Shown piece after piece: positions 1 to 8,999 of a stretch of 64,000 nucleotides of DNA. The stretch is from Streptomyces tanashiensis (GTDB taxonomy: Bacteria; Actinomycetota; Actinomycetes; Streptomycetales; Streptomycetaceae): NCBI RefSeq assembly GCF_014648895.1, contig NZ_BMRZ01000021.1, forward strand, positions 92,576 through 156,575. The letters run 5' to 3'. Numbering within the stretch: position 1 is the stretch's first letter; each line of letters starts with the position of its first letter. The position numbers and the translations under genes are program-made. The notes under the pieces were generated by a model. It ran no database searches, was not told the DNA's origin, and saw only the letters and a list, made by a program, of their open reading frames with translations.

Positions 1-89
1 ACGAGGCCGCCGAGAACCCCGAGCTGACCTCACTGGTCGCGGCGGTCGAGGCCGTCGACGCCGTGGACGTTCCGGCACAGCGCGCATAG
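1..89 (+). CDS. C-terminal tail of a gene cut by the window edge
   Basis: Frame 3 is open from the window edge to a TAG at 87-89 and gives an acidic, Ala/Val/Glu-rich 28-residue tail (EAAENPELTSLVAAVEAVDA and so on, ending PAQRA). Codon positions show the GC bias expected of Streptomyces coding DNA. The fragment is too short to assign to a family. It runs in the same direction as the SARP gene but is separated from it by about 800 bp, so it is probably not part of that cluster. Confidence 0.55.
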   Translation, partial: EAAENPELTSLVAAVEAVDAVDVPAQRA

Positions 90-898
90 GCCCCGCCGGG
101 ACCCCGCAGCCGCCCGCCGCTACGTCGGCACCACACCAGCCCCACCGTGAACCCCTACGCCCGCGATTCCGGGCATGCTCGTGCCGTTGGCCTGAAGTCA
201 CCAGACCTACCCCGCGGTCGGTGGCCTTCCGGGGGCCTCCGGCGGTGACGGGCCCGGCTCATCCCCTGTTCGCGTATGGGACGTTTCGTCGAGATCTGTC
301 GTTCACGCTGGTCACGGGCCGCGGGGTGAGCCGCCTCGCGGGGGCCGTGAGGCCTCGACCCCCGGAACCCTCGGGTACACCACCGTTCATGGCCACCGGG
401 GCCGATATCAGCCGGTCGGAAAGCGGCCATTCTTTGCCTCTGGCGTACCCCATCGACGATCTCCCGAGGGCGGCGGCTCGTTCCGGACGGTCGTCCGGAT
501 AGCGGGCAGAGAGTGTCATGACCTCATCACCACGCATCCTGGCCACCCTCTCCCCGCACCACTGCACGCTCCGCACCGCACCGTCAACCACGCACCGGCG
601 GATGTCCGGAAGGGCTCACGCCCCGTCCCCTCCCCGGCACCGCCGCTGTACCTTCCTCCTGACCCGCCGACCCTGACGCCGACCGGGGTCACCCACGCTC
701 TTGCTCCCCCAGGCCGCTTCGGCGGCCGCAGCAGCCCAGCGCACCACACTTCCCCCCGTGCCTCCCTCTGCCTTCCCCGGTGGTTCGTCATGCCCGCTGC
801 ACCCGCCCGGCCCCCCACCTCCCTCCCCAGGCCGTACGACTCCGGCCACCGGTAGGGACTCACCTGGCACCCAGCGGACGAGGAAGGCGAACACGACG
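90..898. other. Non-coding stretch upstream of the SARP gene
   Basis: No reading frame here resembles a known protein or has a convincing start with a ribosome binding site. Short overlapping frames exist on both strands but look like GC-rich noise. The stretch about 700-860 is very pyrimidine-rich on the plus strand. The promoter of the SARP gene must lie here, but I see no clear -10/-35 pair or operator. Confidence 0.5.
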
Positions 899-2839
899 GT
901 GCGATTCCAATTACTCGGGCCCCTGAGCGTCACCGACGGGCGGGACGTCGTGATGCTCCCGCCCTCCAAACCGACGGCGCTGCTCGCCGCGCTGCTCGTC
1001 CGGCCGGGTTCCGTGGTCTCCGCCGACCGCCTGCGCGACATCGTCTGGGGCGAGGAGCACCCCACGACGGCCAAGACCGCCCTGCAGAGCTGCGTCCTGC
1101 GCCTGCGGCGGCTGTTCGCCAAGTACGGCATCGAGCACCAGGCCGTCGTCGCGGTGGCCGGCGGCTACCGCATCGATGCCGACGCCGACACGCTCGACCT
1201 GCTCCATTTCCGCCGGCTCGTCGAGCAGGCCGCGTCGTCCGGGAACGACTCCGAGCTGTACACGCTGCGCAGCGCGCTCGCCCTGTGGCAGGGGGGCCTG
1301 CTCTCCAACGTCCCCTCCGACCTGCTGCACCGGGACGAGGTGCCCCGTCTCGCGGAGGAGCGGCTGAGGGTGCTGGAACGGGTCTGCGACATCGAACTGG
1401 AGCACGGCCGATGTCGCGAAGCACTCGTTGATCTTTGGGAGGTTACGCGCGTATACCCGGCCCATGAGCGGTTCGCCGAGCAGCTGATCGAGGCCCTGTA
1501 CCGGACGGGGCGGCAGACCGAGGCGCTCGCGGAGTACCGCAGGGTCAAGGGCCATCTGCGCGAGCGGCTCGGCGTCGATCCGCGGGCCGAACTCCAGCGT
1601 CTGGAAATGGCGATCCTGCGGGGTGAGGACCTCGGCCGCGTCGAGGCGGCGCGAAGACCGGACGCACCGACGGAACAGACCGCGACCCCTGCCGCCCAGG
1701 ACCGCCAGACTTCTCCGGACTCTCCGGACTCCCCGGACTCCCCGGACTCTTCGGCTTCCGCGGAGCGGAATGCCCTCGCCGGCCCAGTCCCACCCCCACC
1801 CCCGCCCCTTCCCTCCGTCCCCGGTTTCACCGGACGGGAGCACGAAGTCGACTCCCTGGTACGGCTGCTGACGAACGAGAGACCCGGCGGCGGCTCCGAG
1901 CGGGCTCCGCTCGCCGTCCTCTCCGGAGCGCCCGGCATCGGCAAGACCGCCCTCGCGCTGCACGTCGCCCACCTGGTGAACGGTCACTTCCCGGACGGTT
2001 GCCTCCTGGTGTCGCTGACCCGGCCGGACGGCAGTCCCCGCCCGGCCGAGGAGGCCGCCGACGAGCTCCGTCACGTGCTGCACGCCGGGCCCGGAGCGGG
2101 CCGGGGCCGTGTCCTCCTCGTCCTGGACGACGTCGTGCACCCCGATCAGGTCCGCCCGCTGCTGACCGCGTACGCCCGCGGCGCGGCCATCGTCACCAGC
2201 AGGATGGGGCTCGCCGCGCTCGTCGCCACCCACGGCGGCACCGTGCACCGGCTCGGAGCCCTCGGCCCGGAGCAGTCGCAAGCGCTGCTCACCGCCGTCC
2301 TCGGCCGGGAGCGGATGGCCGCCGAGCCCACCGCGGCGCTCCCCCTCGCGCACGCCTGCGGCCACCATCCGCTCGCCCTCCGCATCGCCGCCGCCCGGCT
2401 GCTCACCCGGCCCCGGCTGCGCCTCGCCGACTACGCCGAATGGCTCCGGCACGACCCCGTCGGCCGGCTCAGCCTCGCCGACGACCCCCGCATGTCGGTG
2501 CCGCAGCGGCTCGACGAGGCTCTGCGGCGGCTCCCTCCCGCGCTCGCCGAGGCACATCTGCGCCTCGCCTCTTCGCCCCACGACCCGCTCACCACCGCCA
2601 GGGCAGCCGGCCTCCTCGGCCTTCCGGAGGACACGGCGGAGCAGGTGATCGAGCACCTTCTCGACGCCGGCCTCCTGGAGGAGGGGCAGCCCGGCGCCTT
2701 CTGGACGCACGATCTGCTGCGGGCGCACGCCCGCCGTGCGGCGGGTTCCTCCGCCGGCCATGCCCCCGCGCTGCTGCGCCCGCCCCGGCACGGGGAGTTC
2801 CCGCAGCTGGACGGGACCAGGCCGGCCGCCCTGAGGTGA
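899..2839 (+). CDS. SARP-family transcriptional activator with NB-ARC domain
   Basis: Predicted 646-aa pathway activator of the AfsR/DnrI/RedD (SARP) type. The first ~95 residues form the OmpR-like winged helix (VRFQLLGPLSV, then VWGEEHPTTAKTALQSCVLRLRR). Residues ~96-245 are the bacterial transcriptional activation domain. A Ser/Pro/Asp-rich linker with a tandem SPD repeat (DNA ~1710-1752) and a poly-Pro run leads to an NB-ARC ATPase with P-loop GAPGIGKT near residue 343. The TPR region of full AfsR proteins is absent. I chose the GTG at 899 because AGGAAGG lies at 881-887 and homology begins there, although the frame is open further upstream. Codon 5 is TTA (911-913), so translation should depend on the bldA tRNA. 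It precedes and probably switches on the downstream peptide operon. Confidence 0.85.
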   Translation: MRFQLLGPLSVTDGRDVVMLPPSKPTALLAALLVRPGSVVSADRLRDIVWGEEHPTTAKTALQSCVLRLRRLFAKYGIEHQAVVAVAGGYRIDADADTLDLLHFRRLVEQAASSGNDSELYTLRSALALWQGGLLSNVPSDLLHRDEVPRLAEERLRVLERVCDIELEHGRCREALVDLWEVTRVYPAHERFAEQLIEALYRTGRQTEALAEYRRVKGHLRERLGVDPRAELQRLEMAILRGEDLGRVEAARRPDAPTEQTATPAAQDRQTSPDSPDSPDSPDSSASAERNALAGPVPPPPPPLPSVPGFTGREHEVDSLVRLLTNERPGGGSERAPLAVLSGAPGIGKTALALHVAHLVNGHFPDGCLLVSLTRPDGSPRPAEEAADELRHVLHAGPGAGRGRVLLVLDDVVHPDQVRPLLTAYARGAAIVTSRMGLAALVATHGGTVHRLGALGPEQSQALLTAVLGRERMAAEPTAALPLAHACGHHPLALRIAAARLLTRPRLRLADYAEWLRHDPVGRLSLADDPRMSVPQRLDEALRRLPPALAEAHLRLASSPHDPLTTARAAGLLGLPEDTAEQVIEHLLDAGLLEEGQPGAFWTHDLLRAHARRAAGSSAGHAPALLRPPRHGEFPQLDGTRPAALR

Positions 2840-2890
2840 CGACGGGGCCCCGCCCCCGTTCGCCGAACCCAGCACGCCGGACACGGCCCA

Positions 2891-2952
2891 CAGGCCCCAC
2901 GCACCCGAGCCCACCCGTACACCCCGCAGGCCCCACGCACCCGAGCCCACCC
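2891..2952 (+). repeat. Two 26-bp direct repeats upstream of the TOMM operon
   Basis: A 26-bp sequence beginning CAGGCCCCACGCACCC occurs exactly twice, at 2891-2916 and 2927-2952, start-to-start distance 36 bp. It is followed by a run of CACGCCCCG units to about 2974. The repeats fill the gap between the SARP stop and the operon start. SARP proteins bind direct repeats, but usually heptamers spaced by 11 or 22 bp, so an operator role is only a possibility; slippage-generated satellite DNA is the alternative. Confidence 0.5.
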
Positions 2953-3050
2953 CGCACGCCCCGCACGCCCCGCAGCATCCCGAGCAGAGCAGTCGGCCCA
3001 CCACCCCGGGCTCCGTCTCGCCGCCCCGTAACGAGAGGTGTGACGCACGC

Positions 3051-5297
3051 ATGACCCTTACGTCGTACGCGGAGATCGCCGGAACCCGGCCCCGAGTCCG
3101 TCGAGATGTCCTGTTCACCCAGACCCCCAACGGCGTGATCTTCCACAACGCCGACGGCGGTTTCCAGCTCACCGCGAAGTCCGGCTATCGCTTCGCCACG
3201 CTCCTCATGCCGTACCTGGACGGCAGCCGAGCCGTCGAGGAGATCTGCGCGGGGTTCGGCGACGCGCAGAAGGCGATGGTGGGCGAACTGGTGCAGGCGC
3301 TCTACGGGCGGGGCTTCGCCCGCCCCGTGCCGGCGCCGGACGAGACGGCCGCCGAGCCCGCGCCCTCTCCGGAGGCCGCGGCCCGCTTCGCCCGGCAGAT
3401 CGCGTACATCGACCACTACGCCGACGCCGCCGCGAGCCGCTTCGCGCGCTTCCGGGAAACCCGGGTCGCGGTCGTCGGCGACGGTCCGGTGGCCCGCTGG
3501 TGCGTGCTCTCCCTGATCCGGAACGGCTGCGCCACCGTCGGCGTCGACCGCTCGCTCGCCGAGGGCACCGCCGGTGTGACGCCGGAGGAGTTCGCGGCCG
3601 TCCGCGCGGAGGCCGCCGTCCTCGCCGAGGAAGGGTGCCCCGTCGAACTGCCGCTGCTGCCGGGGCGGGACACGGTCCGCGGCCGGGAAGCCTGGTCCGC
3701 GTACGAGGGGTACGACGTGGTGGTGGCCGCCGCCGGGTCCGACGTCCCGGGCCTTGTGCTGCCGCTGCTGCGGGAGGGCGTGCCTCGGGGTCGCACGCTG
3801 CTGCCCGCCTGGACGTTCGGCGGCTCGGCCGTCGTCGGCCCGGTGACGACCGCGGACTCGTCGTCCTGCTGGTCCTGCGCCGCGCTCCGGCTCGGCGCGG
3901 CCGGTGGTACCGCCGCGTCGGACGCCGCCGAGCTGTGGAGCGGTCTCGCCCTCGGCACCGGGACGCCCGGGCCCCGGCCCGCCGGGCCGCTCGCCGCGAT
4001 GCTCGGGAACCTGCTCGGGTACGAGGTGTTCCGGCTGGTCACCGGGGCTCTGTCGGCCGAGACCCGGGACCGGGTGCTCGTCCAGTCCATGGCCAGCCTC
4101 GACGTCGCGTCGGAGCCGCTGCTCGCCCACCCGCGCTGTCCGTTCTGCTCGTCCGCCTCGGGCCTGCCCGAGCCGGTCGACGTGACGTCGGCGCCGGCGC
4201 GTCCCGCCTTCCTGCCGACGGTCGCCACCGCCCCCGACGACGACGCCGCCCAGGGGCCGCTCGCCGAACTGGAGCGGCGCTCGGCGCTCGTCCGCCCCTT
4301 CACGGGGGTCTTCACGTCGTACGCCGACGAACCGCTGACGCAGACCCCCCTCAAGGTGGGCTCGGTCGTCCTCGGTCTGGGCGCGCGGGGCACTCGTACG
4401 ATCACGGCCTTCGACGTGCACCACACCGCCGGGGCCCGGCTGCGGGCGCTGAACGCGGCGGCGGCGGTCTACGCCGAACACGTGGTCCCGCCCGGTGTCT
4501 TCACGGAGCCGCTGGACGCCCTGCCCTCGGTGGCCGCCGACACCCTCACCATCGCGTCGGGCACGGGCGGCTCCGGCGGTGCGACGCGCTGGACCCCGGC
4601 CACCTCGCTCCTCACCAAGGACGTCGTCCGGGTGCCCACCGGCGCCGTGCGCCCCTTCGGCCCGGACAACGCCGACCGCCGCTTCGAGCCGACCCGGGCC
4701 GGAGCCGGGGCGGGGTCGGACCTCCCGGAGGCGGCGGCCGCGGGGCTGCTGTCGGCGCTCGCCCACGACGCCCTGCGCCGGGCCGTCACCGGCTCGGGTG
4801 ACACGACCCTGATCGCACCCGAGGTCTTCGGCACGGACCCCGAGACGACGTTCCTGCTCCGGTCGGCCGCGCTGCTCGGCCTCACCGTCGAGCTGCTCGA
4901 CCTCGGCGAGCGGGCGCACTCCGGCGCGTCGGTCGTCCTGGCGCGGACGGCGCCCGGCGACGCGGGCCCCTGCCGCTGGGCCGTCGGCGCCGCCCTCGAC
5001 CTGAGGTCGGCCGCCGTCGACGCGGTCCGGGACCTGCTGGGAGAGGTCCAGCTCGCCGGGGAGGAGGTGGCCGACGACGAGGGCGATCCGCTGCTGCGCG
5101 ACCTGGCCGCCTCCCTCGTGCCGGTCAAGGGGAGCGGGCCGGCGCGGTCGCCCGGCGCCCCCGTGGAGTGGCCCCACGTCCTGGAACGCCTCGCCGTCAC
5201 GGGCCGGGACGCCTTCGTCGTCCCGACACACGCCACCGACCTGCCGACGGCGGGCATCCACACCGTACGTGTCCTGCTCACCCGGGACCCCCGATGA
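3051..5297 (+). CDS. TOMM leader-peptide-binding / ThiF-like cyclodehydratase partner
   Basis: A 748-aa protein that should bind the precursor leader and present it to the YcaO enzymes. The N-terminal ~90 residues resemble a PqqD/RRE recognition fold (FTQTPNGVIFHNADGGFQL, then GDAQKAMVGELVQALYGRGF). A ThiF/E1-like Rossmann segment follows (VAVVGDGPVARWCVLSLI near residue 140). Two CxxC pairs, SCWSC near 272 and CPFC near 362, are the structural zinc site of this family. From about residue 413 (RPFTGVFTSY, then LTQTPLKVGSVVLG) it resembles the start of a YcaO fold without the ATP-binding motifs, so the C-terminal third looks like a degenerate YcaO-type domain. The start has a GAGAGGTG ribosome binding site. 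Its stop overlaps the next start (ATGA). Confidence 0.85.
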   Translation: MTLTSYAEIAGTRPRVRRDVLFTQTPNGVIFHNADGGFQLTAKSGYRFATLLMPYLDGSRAVEEICAGFGDAQKAMVGELVQALYGRGFARPVPAPDETAAEPAPSPEAAARFARQIAYIDHYADAAASRFARFRETRVAVVGDGPVARWCVLSLIRNGCATVGVDRSLAEGTAGVTPEEFAAVRAEAAVLAEEGCPVELPLLPGRDTVRGREAWSAYEGYDVVVAAAGSDVPGLVLPLLREGVPRGRTLLPAWTFGGSAVVGPVTTADSSSCWSCAALRLGAAGGTAASDAAELWSGLALGTGTPGPRPAGPLAAMLGNLLGYEVFRLVTGALSAETRDRVLVQSMASLDVASEPLLAHPRCPFCSSASGLPEPVDVTSAPARPAFLPTVATAPDDDAAQGPLAELERRSALVRPFTGVFTSYADEPLTQTPLKVGSVVLGLGARGTRTITAFDVHHTAGARLRALNAAAAVYAEHVVPPGVFTEPLDALPSVAADTLTIASGTGGSGGATRWTPATSLLTKDVVRVPTGAVRPFGPDNADRRFEPTRAGAGAGSDLPEAAAAGLLSALAHDALRRAVTGSGDTTLIAPEVFGTDPETTFLLRSAALLGLTVELLDLGERAHSGASVVLARTAPGDAGPCRWAVGAALDLRSAAVDAVRDLLGEVQLAGEEVADDEGDPLLRDLAASLVPVKGSGPARSPGAPVEWPHVLERLAVTGRDAFVVPTHATDLPTAGIHTVRVLLTRDPR

Positions 5298-7309
5298 GAG
5301 CCGAGGCCGTGGCCTCGCCCGAGGCCGACACCGCGCCCCGGCCGCACTCCGGTGCCGCCGGTGCTCCCGCCGCGCCCGCTCGCGCCGGGTCCTCGTCCCG
5401 GTTCGCCGTCGCCCTGCGCGCGGCGCTCGACGAGATCGGGGCCGCCTCGGGCGATACCGTCGGCCCCGTGCCGGCCGTGACGGTCGCCGCTCTCGGTGTG
5501 CGGGACGCGTACACGGACACCGCCGACGGGCGCGGCCCCCGGCACGACTCCGCAGCCGCCGGCCGCCCGGTCCCCGTGCACCTCTACGGGCGCCAGGTCA
5601 TCGTCGGCCCGTGGCCCGCGGCGCCCGGGGCCACCGAGCGCGCGGACCGCGCCGGCTGCGCGATCTGTCTCCGTCGCCGCTGGCAGGGAGTCCGCTCCGT
5701 GCCCCTGCGGGAGGGGCTCGAGCTCGGGTCGGAGACCCGCTCCGCGGGCGACTGGCCGTACGCCGTCCCCTTCGCCGCCACCGCGGTCGCCGCCCTGGTC
5801 GCGGGGCTCGCGGAACAGGAGCCGGCGCCCGGCCCGTACCCCCGTGTCCATCTCGTCGACCTCGACACCATGACCGTGCGGAACCATCCGCTCGTGCCCG
5901 ACCCGGAGTGCCCCTGCTGCGGGACGCCCGAGGAGGACACCGCCGAGGCCGCCACGCTGACGCTGCGTCCGGCACCCAAGTACCGGCCCAGTGCCTTCCG
6001 GGTCCGCCGGATCGAGGACTACCGGCTGCCCGTGGACGCGTTCGCCAACCCCCACTGGGGCGCGATCGGCCCGTCCGTCGTCTGCGACGTCGCCTCGACC
6101 ACCACCTCGGCCACCGTCGGCTGCTTCTCGTCCCGCTCCGGGGAGTACCTGCGCGAGACGTTCTGGGGCGGCCACGCAGACACCTACGCGCACAGCCAGC
6201 GCATCGGGGTCCTCGAAGGCCTTGAGCGCTACGCGGGGATGCGCGCCCGGACCCGGACGGCGCGTCTCCGGGCGTCCCTCGACGACCTCGGCCCGGTCGC
6301 CGTGGACCCGCGCGAGACCGGGCTGTACGCGGACGCGTTCCACCGCGACAACCCCCGGGTGCGGCCCTTCGCGCCGGACCGGGAGATCCCCTGGGTGTGG
6401 GGCTGGTCGCTGCGCGACGCGGCGCCGCGCGCGGTGCCGGAGATCCTGGCGTACTACCACGCCCCGGGCCTGGAGAACCGGTTCGTGCAGGAGAGCTCCA
6501 ACGGGTGCGCGTCCGGCGGCAGCAAGGAGGAGGCCGTCTACTTCGGCCTGATGGAGGTCATCGAGCGGGACGCCTTCCTGCGCGCCTGGTACGGGCAGGT
6601 GCCGCTGCGTGAGATCGACCCGTCGACCAGCGCCCGGGCGAGCACCCGGCACATGGTCGACCGGCTGGCCATGTACGGCTACCGGGCGCGTTTCTTCGAC
6701 ACCCGCGCCGACCTCCCGGTCCCGGTGGTCACCGCGTGCGCCGAGCGGTTCGACGGGGGCGTGGGCCGCATGTGCTTCGGCGCGGGCGCGGGACTCGACC
6801 CCGAGTCCGCCCTGGACTCGGCGCTCTGCGAGATCGCCACCGACTCCGTCAACCTCGTCGGCCGGACCCGGCGCGACGAGGCGCGGCTGCGGGCGATGGC
6901 CGCCGACTTCGACCGGGTCACCACGCTCCACGACCATCCGCTGGTCTACGGCGTCCCGGAGATGGGCCGGCACGCCGACTTCCTGCTGCGCCGGCCGGAC
7001 GGCCTGCCTCCCCTCGCGGTCGCCGACCTCGCGTGGCCGGACGCCGACGGTGCCACCGTCGGCACGGACCTGCGCGAGGACCTGCTGCGCGCCGTGGGCG
7101 CGGTGACCGCCGCCGGCTTCGACGTGGTGGTGGTCGACCAGACCCTGCCGGAACAGCGCGCGCTCGGTCTGCACACCGTCAAGGTCCTGGTGCCCGGACT
7201 CCTGCCCATCGACTTCGGCTGGTCCCGGCAGCGGGCCCGCCACATGCCCCGGATGCGCGCGGCCCTGGGCGCCGCCGGGCTCCACCCCGCACCCCATCCC
7301 TTCCCGTAG
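5294..7309 (+). CDS. YcaO cyclodehydratase (first copy)
   Basis: A 671-aa YcaO-family enzyme that activates backbone amides with ATP to turn Cys, Ser or Thr into azolines. The N-terminal extension carries two CxxC zinc motifs (GCAIC near residue 121, CPCC near 205). The YcaO core shows the family signatures RIGVLEGLERYAGMR (~305) and NGCASGGSKEEAVYFGLMEV followed by IERDAFLRAWY (~405-430). The C-terminus is Pro-rich (HPAPHPFP), as in azoline-forming YcaOs. I chose the ATG at 5294 because it overlaps the upstream stop by 4 bp; the frame is open further upstream inside the preceding gene. It is paralogous to the YcaO at 15839-17809. Confidence 0.88.
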   Translation: MRAEAVASPEADTAPRPHSGAAGAPAAPARAGSSSRFAVALRAALDEIGAASGDTVGPVPAVTVAALGVRDAYTDTADGRGPRHDSAAAGRPVPVHLYGRQVIVGPWPAAPGATERADRAGCAICLRRRWQGVRSVPLREGLELGSETRSAGDWPYAVPFAATAVAALVAGLAEQEPAPGPYPRVHLVDLDTMTVRNHPLVPDPECPCCGTPEEDTAEAATLTLRPAPKYRPSAFRVRRIEDYRLPVDAFANPHWGAIGPSVVCDVASTTTSATVGCFSSRSGEYLRETFWGGHADTYAHSQRIGVLEGLERYAGMRARTRTARLRASLDDLGPVAVDPRETGLYADAFHRDNPRVRPFAPDREIPWVWGWSLRDAAPRAVPEILAYYHAPGLENRFVQESSNGCASGGSKEEAVYFGLMEVIERDAFLRAWYGQVPLREIDPSTSARASTRHMVDRLAMYGYRARFFDTRADLPVPVVTACAERFDGGVGRMCFGAGAGLDPESALDSALCEIATDSVNLVGRTRRDEARLRAMAADFDRVTTLHDHPLVYGVPEMGRHADFLLRRPDGLPPLAVADLAWPDADGATVGTDLREDLLRAVGAVTAAGFDVVVVDQTLPEQRALGLHTVKVLVPGLLPIDFGWSRQRARHMPRMRAALGAAGLHPAPHPFP

Positions 7310-7350
7310 CGGCGCCCGTCCCGCATACCGTCCGAAAGGAGGCCGACCCC

Positions 7351-8988
7351 ATGGGGTACGCCCATGAGTACGCCGATGCCGTCCTGCACCGCGGCCGCGT
7401 TCCGATGGAACCCGCCGACTTCGTCCCCGACTGGCCCGACGGGCCGCGCCGGGGGAAGTTCTATCCGGGCGTGGAGTCCTACACCCTGCCCGACGGGGAC
7501 GACCTGGCCGACGCGCCCGCGTGGGCCGGCCTTCTCCCCCGGCCCGGCGGCGGGCCCTCGGCCGCGGATCCGGCCGGTCCGACAGGGGTGCCCGGCGGTT
7601 TCACCCTCCCCCTGCTGTCCGCGATGCTCAAGGACTCGTACGGGCTGACCGGCCGCCGTCTCGGCATCCAGGCCAACAGCGACCTGTCCGGGCTGCCCTT
7701 CTACACCCACGCCAACTGGTCCCGCGGCACGGCGGGCGGCGGCGGTCTCTACCCGGTCGGCGTCTACTGGGCCTCGGGTCCTTCGGGCCCGCTCACGCCC
7801 GGCATCCACTACTACGACGTCCAGCGGCACGCCGTACAGCGGCTGTTGACGGGGGACGTGACGGCCCGGGTGCGCGAGGCGCTGGGGCAGGACGCCCCCG
7901 CCGAGGCCCTGGAGACCGACCAGTACCTGATCCTCGGTGTGAAGTACTGGCAGACGGCCTTCAAGTACAACAGCTTCGGCTACCACGTGGTCTGCACGGA
8001 TGTCGGGACGCTCGTGCAGACCTGGCGCATCTGGGCCGCCGCCCACGGGCTGCGGACCGCGCCCGTCCTGTGGTTCGACGAGCCCCGGCTGAACGGGCTG
8101 CTCGGCACGGTCGGCGAGGAGGAGGGTGTCTTCGCCGTCGTGCCCCTGCGCTGGGACGGCGACGGCACCGTGCCGCGTACGGCGGTGGCCGACGGCCCCG
8201 ACCCGGCGGTGCGGCACCGGGATGTCGAGCGCTCCCGTACCGTCATCGCGTTCCCCACGGTGCTCGCGATGCACGCGACGACCGTGGCGGGCGCCGCCGA
8301 ACGGCCCGCGCCCGGAGCGCTCGCCCCGGCGGCCGCCCGTCCCGTCCCCGCGGGCGGCACCCGGGTCCCTCTGCCCGCGCCCGCCTTCCCCGAGGTGCCG
8401 GTGCGCCGCGTCCTGCGGAGCCGGCGCAGCAGTTTCGGGCGCTTCGACGCGGCCGACCCCGTCACGCCCGGCCAGCTGTCGTCCGTACTCGCGGCCTGCG
8501 CGGCGACCTCCCTCGGCGGGGAGGCCGATCCGGACGGCACGCTCCAGCAGGTCCGTCTCTACGCCTTCGTCAACCACGTCCAGGACATCGCCCCCGGCGC
8601 GTACGTCTACGACCCCGACGCGGGTGATCTCGCGCTCGTCGTCCCCGGCCCGCAGGGAGCGTTCCTCCAGGAGAACTACTTCCTGGCCAACTACAACCTG
8701 GAGCAGGCCGGCGTCGTCCTCGTGCCGACGGTGCGGACGACGGCCGTCCTGGACGCGGTCGGGGACCGCGGCTACCGGCTCGCCGTCGGCACGGCGGGCG
8801 CCGTGGCGCAGACGTTCTATCTGGCGGCGTCCGCCCTGTCGCTCGGCGCGGGGGTGGCACTGGGCTTCGACAACGTGTCGTTCGTCGAGAGGCTCGGCCT
8901 GGAGGGCACCGCCGAGGCGCCCCTGCTGATCATGCCGCTCGGCAACGAACGACCGGGCCCCGCCGACTTCCGTCACGAGATCGCCTGA
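7351..8988 (+). CDS. SagB-type FMN azoline dehydrogenase
   Basis: A 545-aa nitroreductase-fold protein predicted to oxidise thiazolines and oxazolines to thiazoles and oxazoles with FMN. Two nitroreductase-like halves can be seen. The first includes NWSRGTAGGGGLYPVGVYW and KYWQTAFKYNSFGYHVVCTD. The second starts at VLRSRRSSFGRFDAADPVTP and ends with LAVGTAGAVAQTFYLAASAL and a MPLGNERPGP tail. A double-domain layout is common in this family. The start at 7351 follows a strong GAAAGGAGG. It lies between the first YcaO and the LanB gene in the same operon, consistent with azole formation before or alongside Ser/Thr dehydration. Confidence 0.85.
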   Translation: MGYAHEYADAVLHRGRVPMEPADFVPDWPDGPRRGKFYPGVESYTLPDGDDLADAPAWAGLLPRPGGGPSAADPAGPTGVPGGFTLPLLSAMLKDSYGLTGRRLGIQANSDLSGLPFYTHANWSRGTAGGGGLYPVGVYWASGPSGPLTPGIHYYDVQRHAVQRLLTGDVTARVREALGQDAPAEALETDQYLILGVKYWQTAFKYNSFGYHVVCTDVGTLVQTWRIWAAAHGLRTAPVLWFDEPRLNGLLGTVGEEEGVFAVVPLRWDGDGTVPRTAVADGPDPAVRHRDVERSRTVIAFPTVLAMHATTVAGAAERPAPGALAPAAARPVPAGGTRVPLPAPAFPEVPVRRVLRSRRSSFGRFDAADPVTPGQLSSVLAACAATSLGGEADPDGTLQQVRLYAFVNHVQDIAPGAYVYDPDAGDLALVVPGPQGAFLQENYFLANYNLEQAGVVLVPTVRTTAVLDAVGDRGYRLAVGTAGAVAQTFYLAASALSLGAGVALGFDNVSFVERLGLEGTAEAPLLIMPLGNERPGPADFRHEIA

Positions 8989-8999
8989 GGGGGCCCGCG

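Noticed and set aside
259..591. Minus-strand ORF of 110 aa near the left edge
   Set aside because: Low-complexity Arg/Pro composition, no recognisable family and no good start; not separable from chance in this GC content.
911..3172. 753-aa antisense ORF opposite the SARP gene
   Set aside because: It is a GC-skew shadow: Arg/Gly/Pro-rich, no domain, no ribosome binding site, while the plus strand shows clear SARP motifs.
4469..7297. 942-aa antisense ORF across the YcaO gene
   Set aside because: Entirely opposite genes with clear YcaO and ThiF-like motifs; composition is typical of an antisense artefact.
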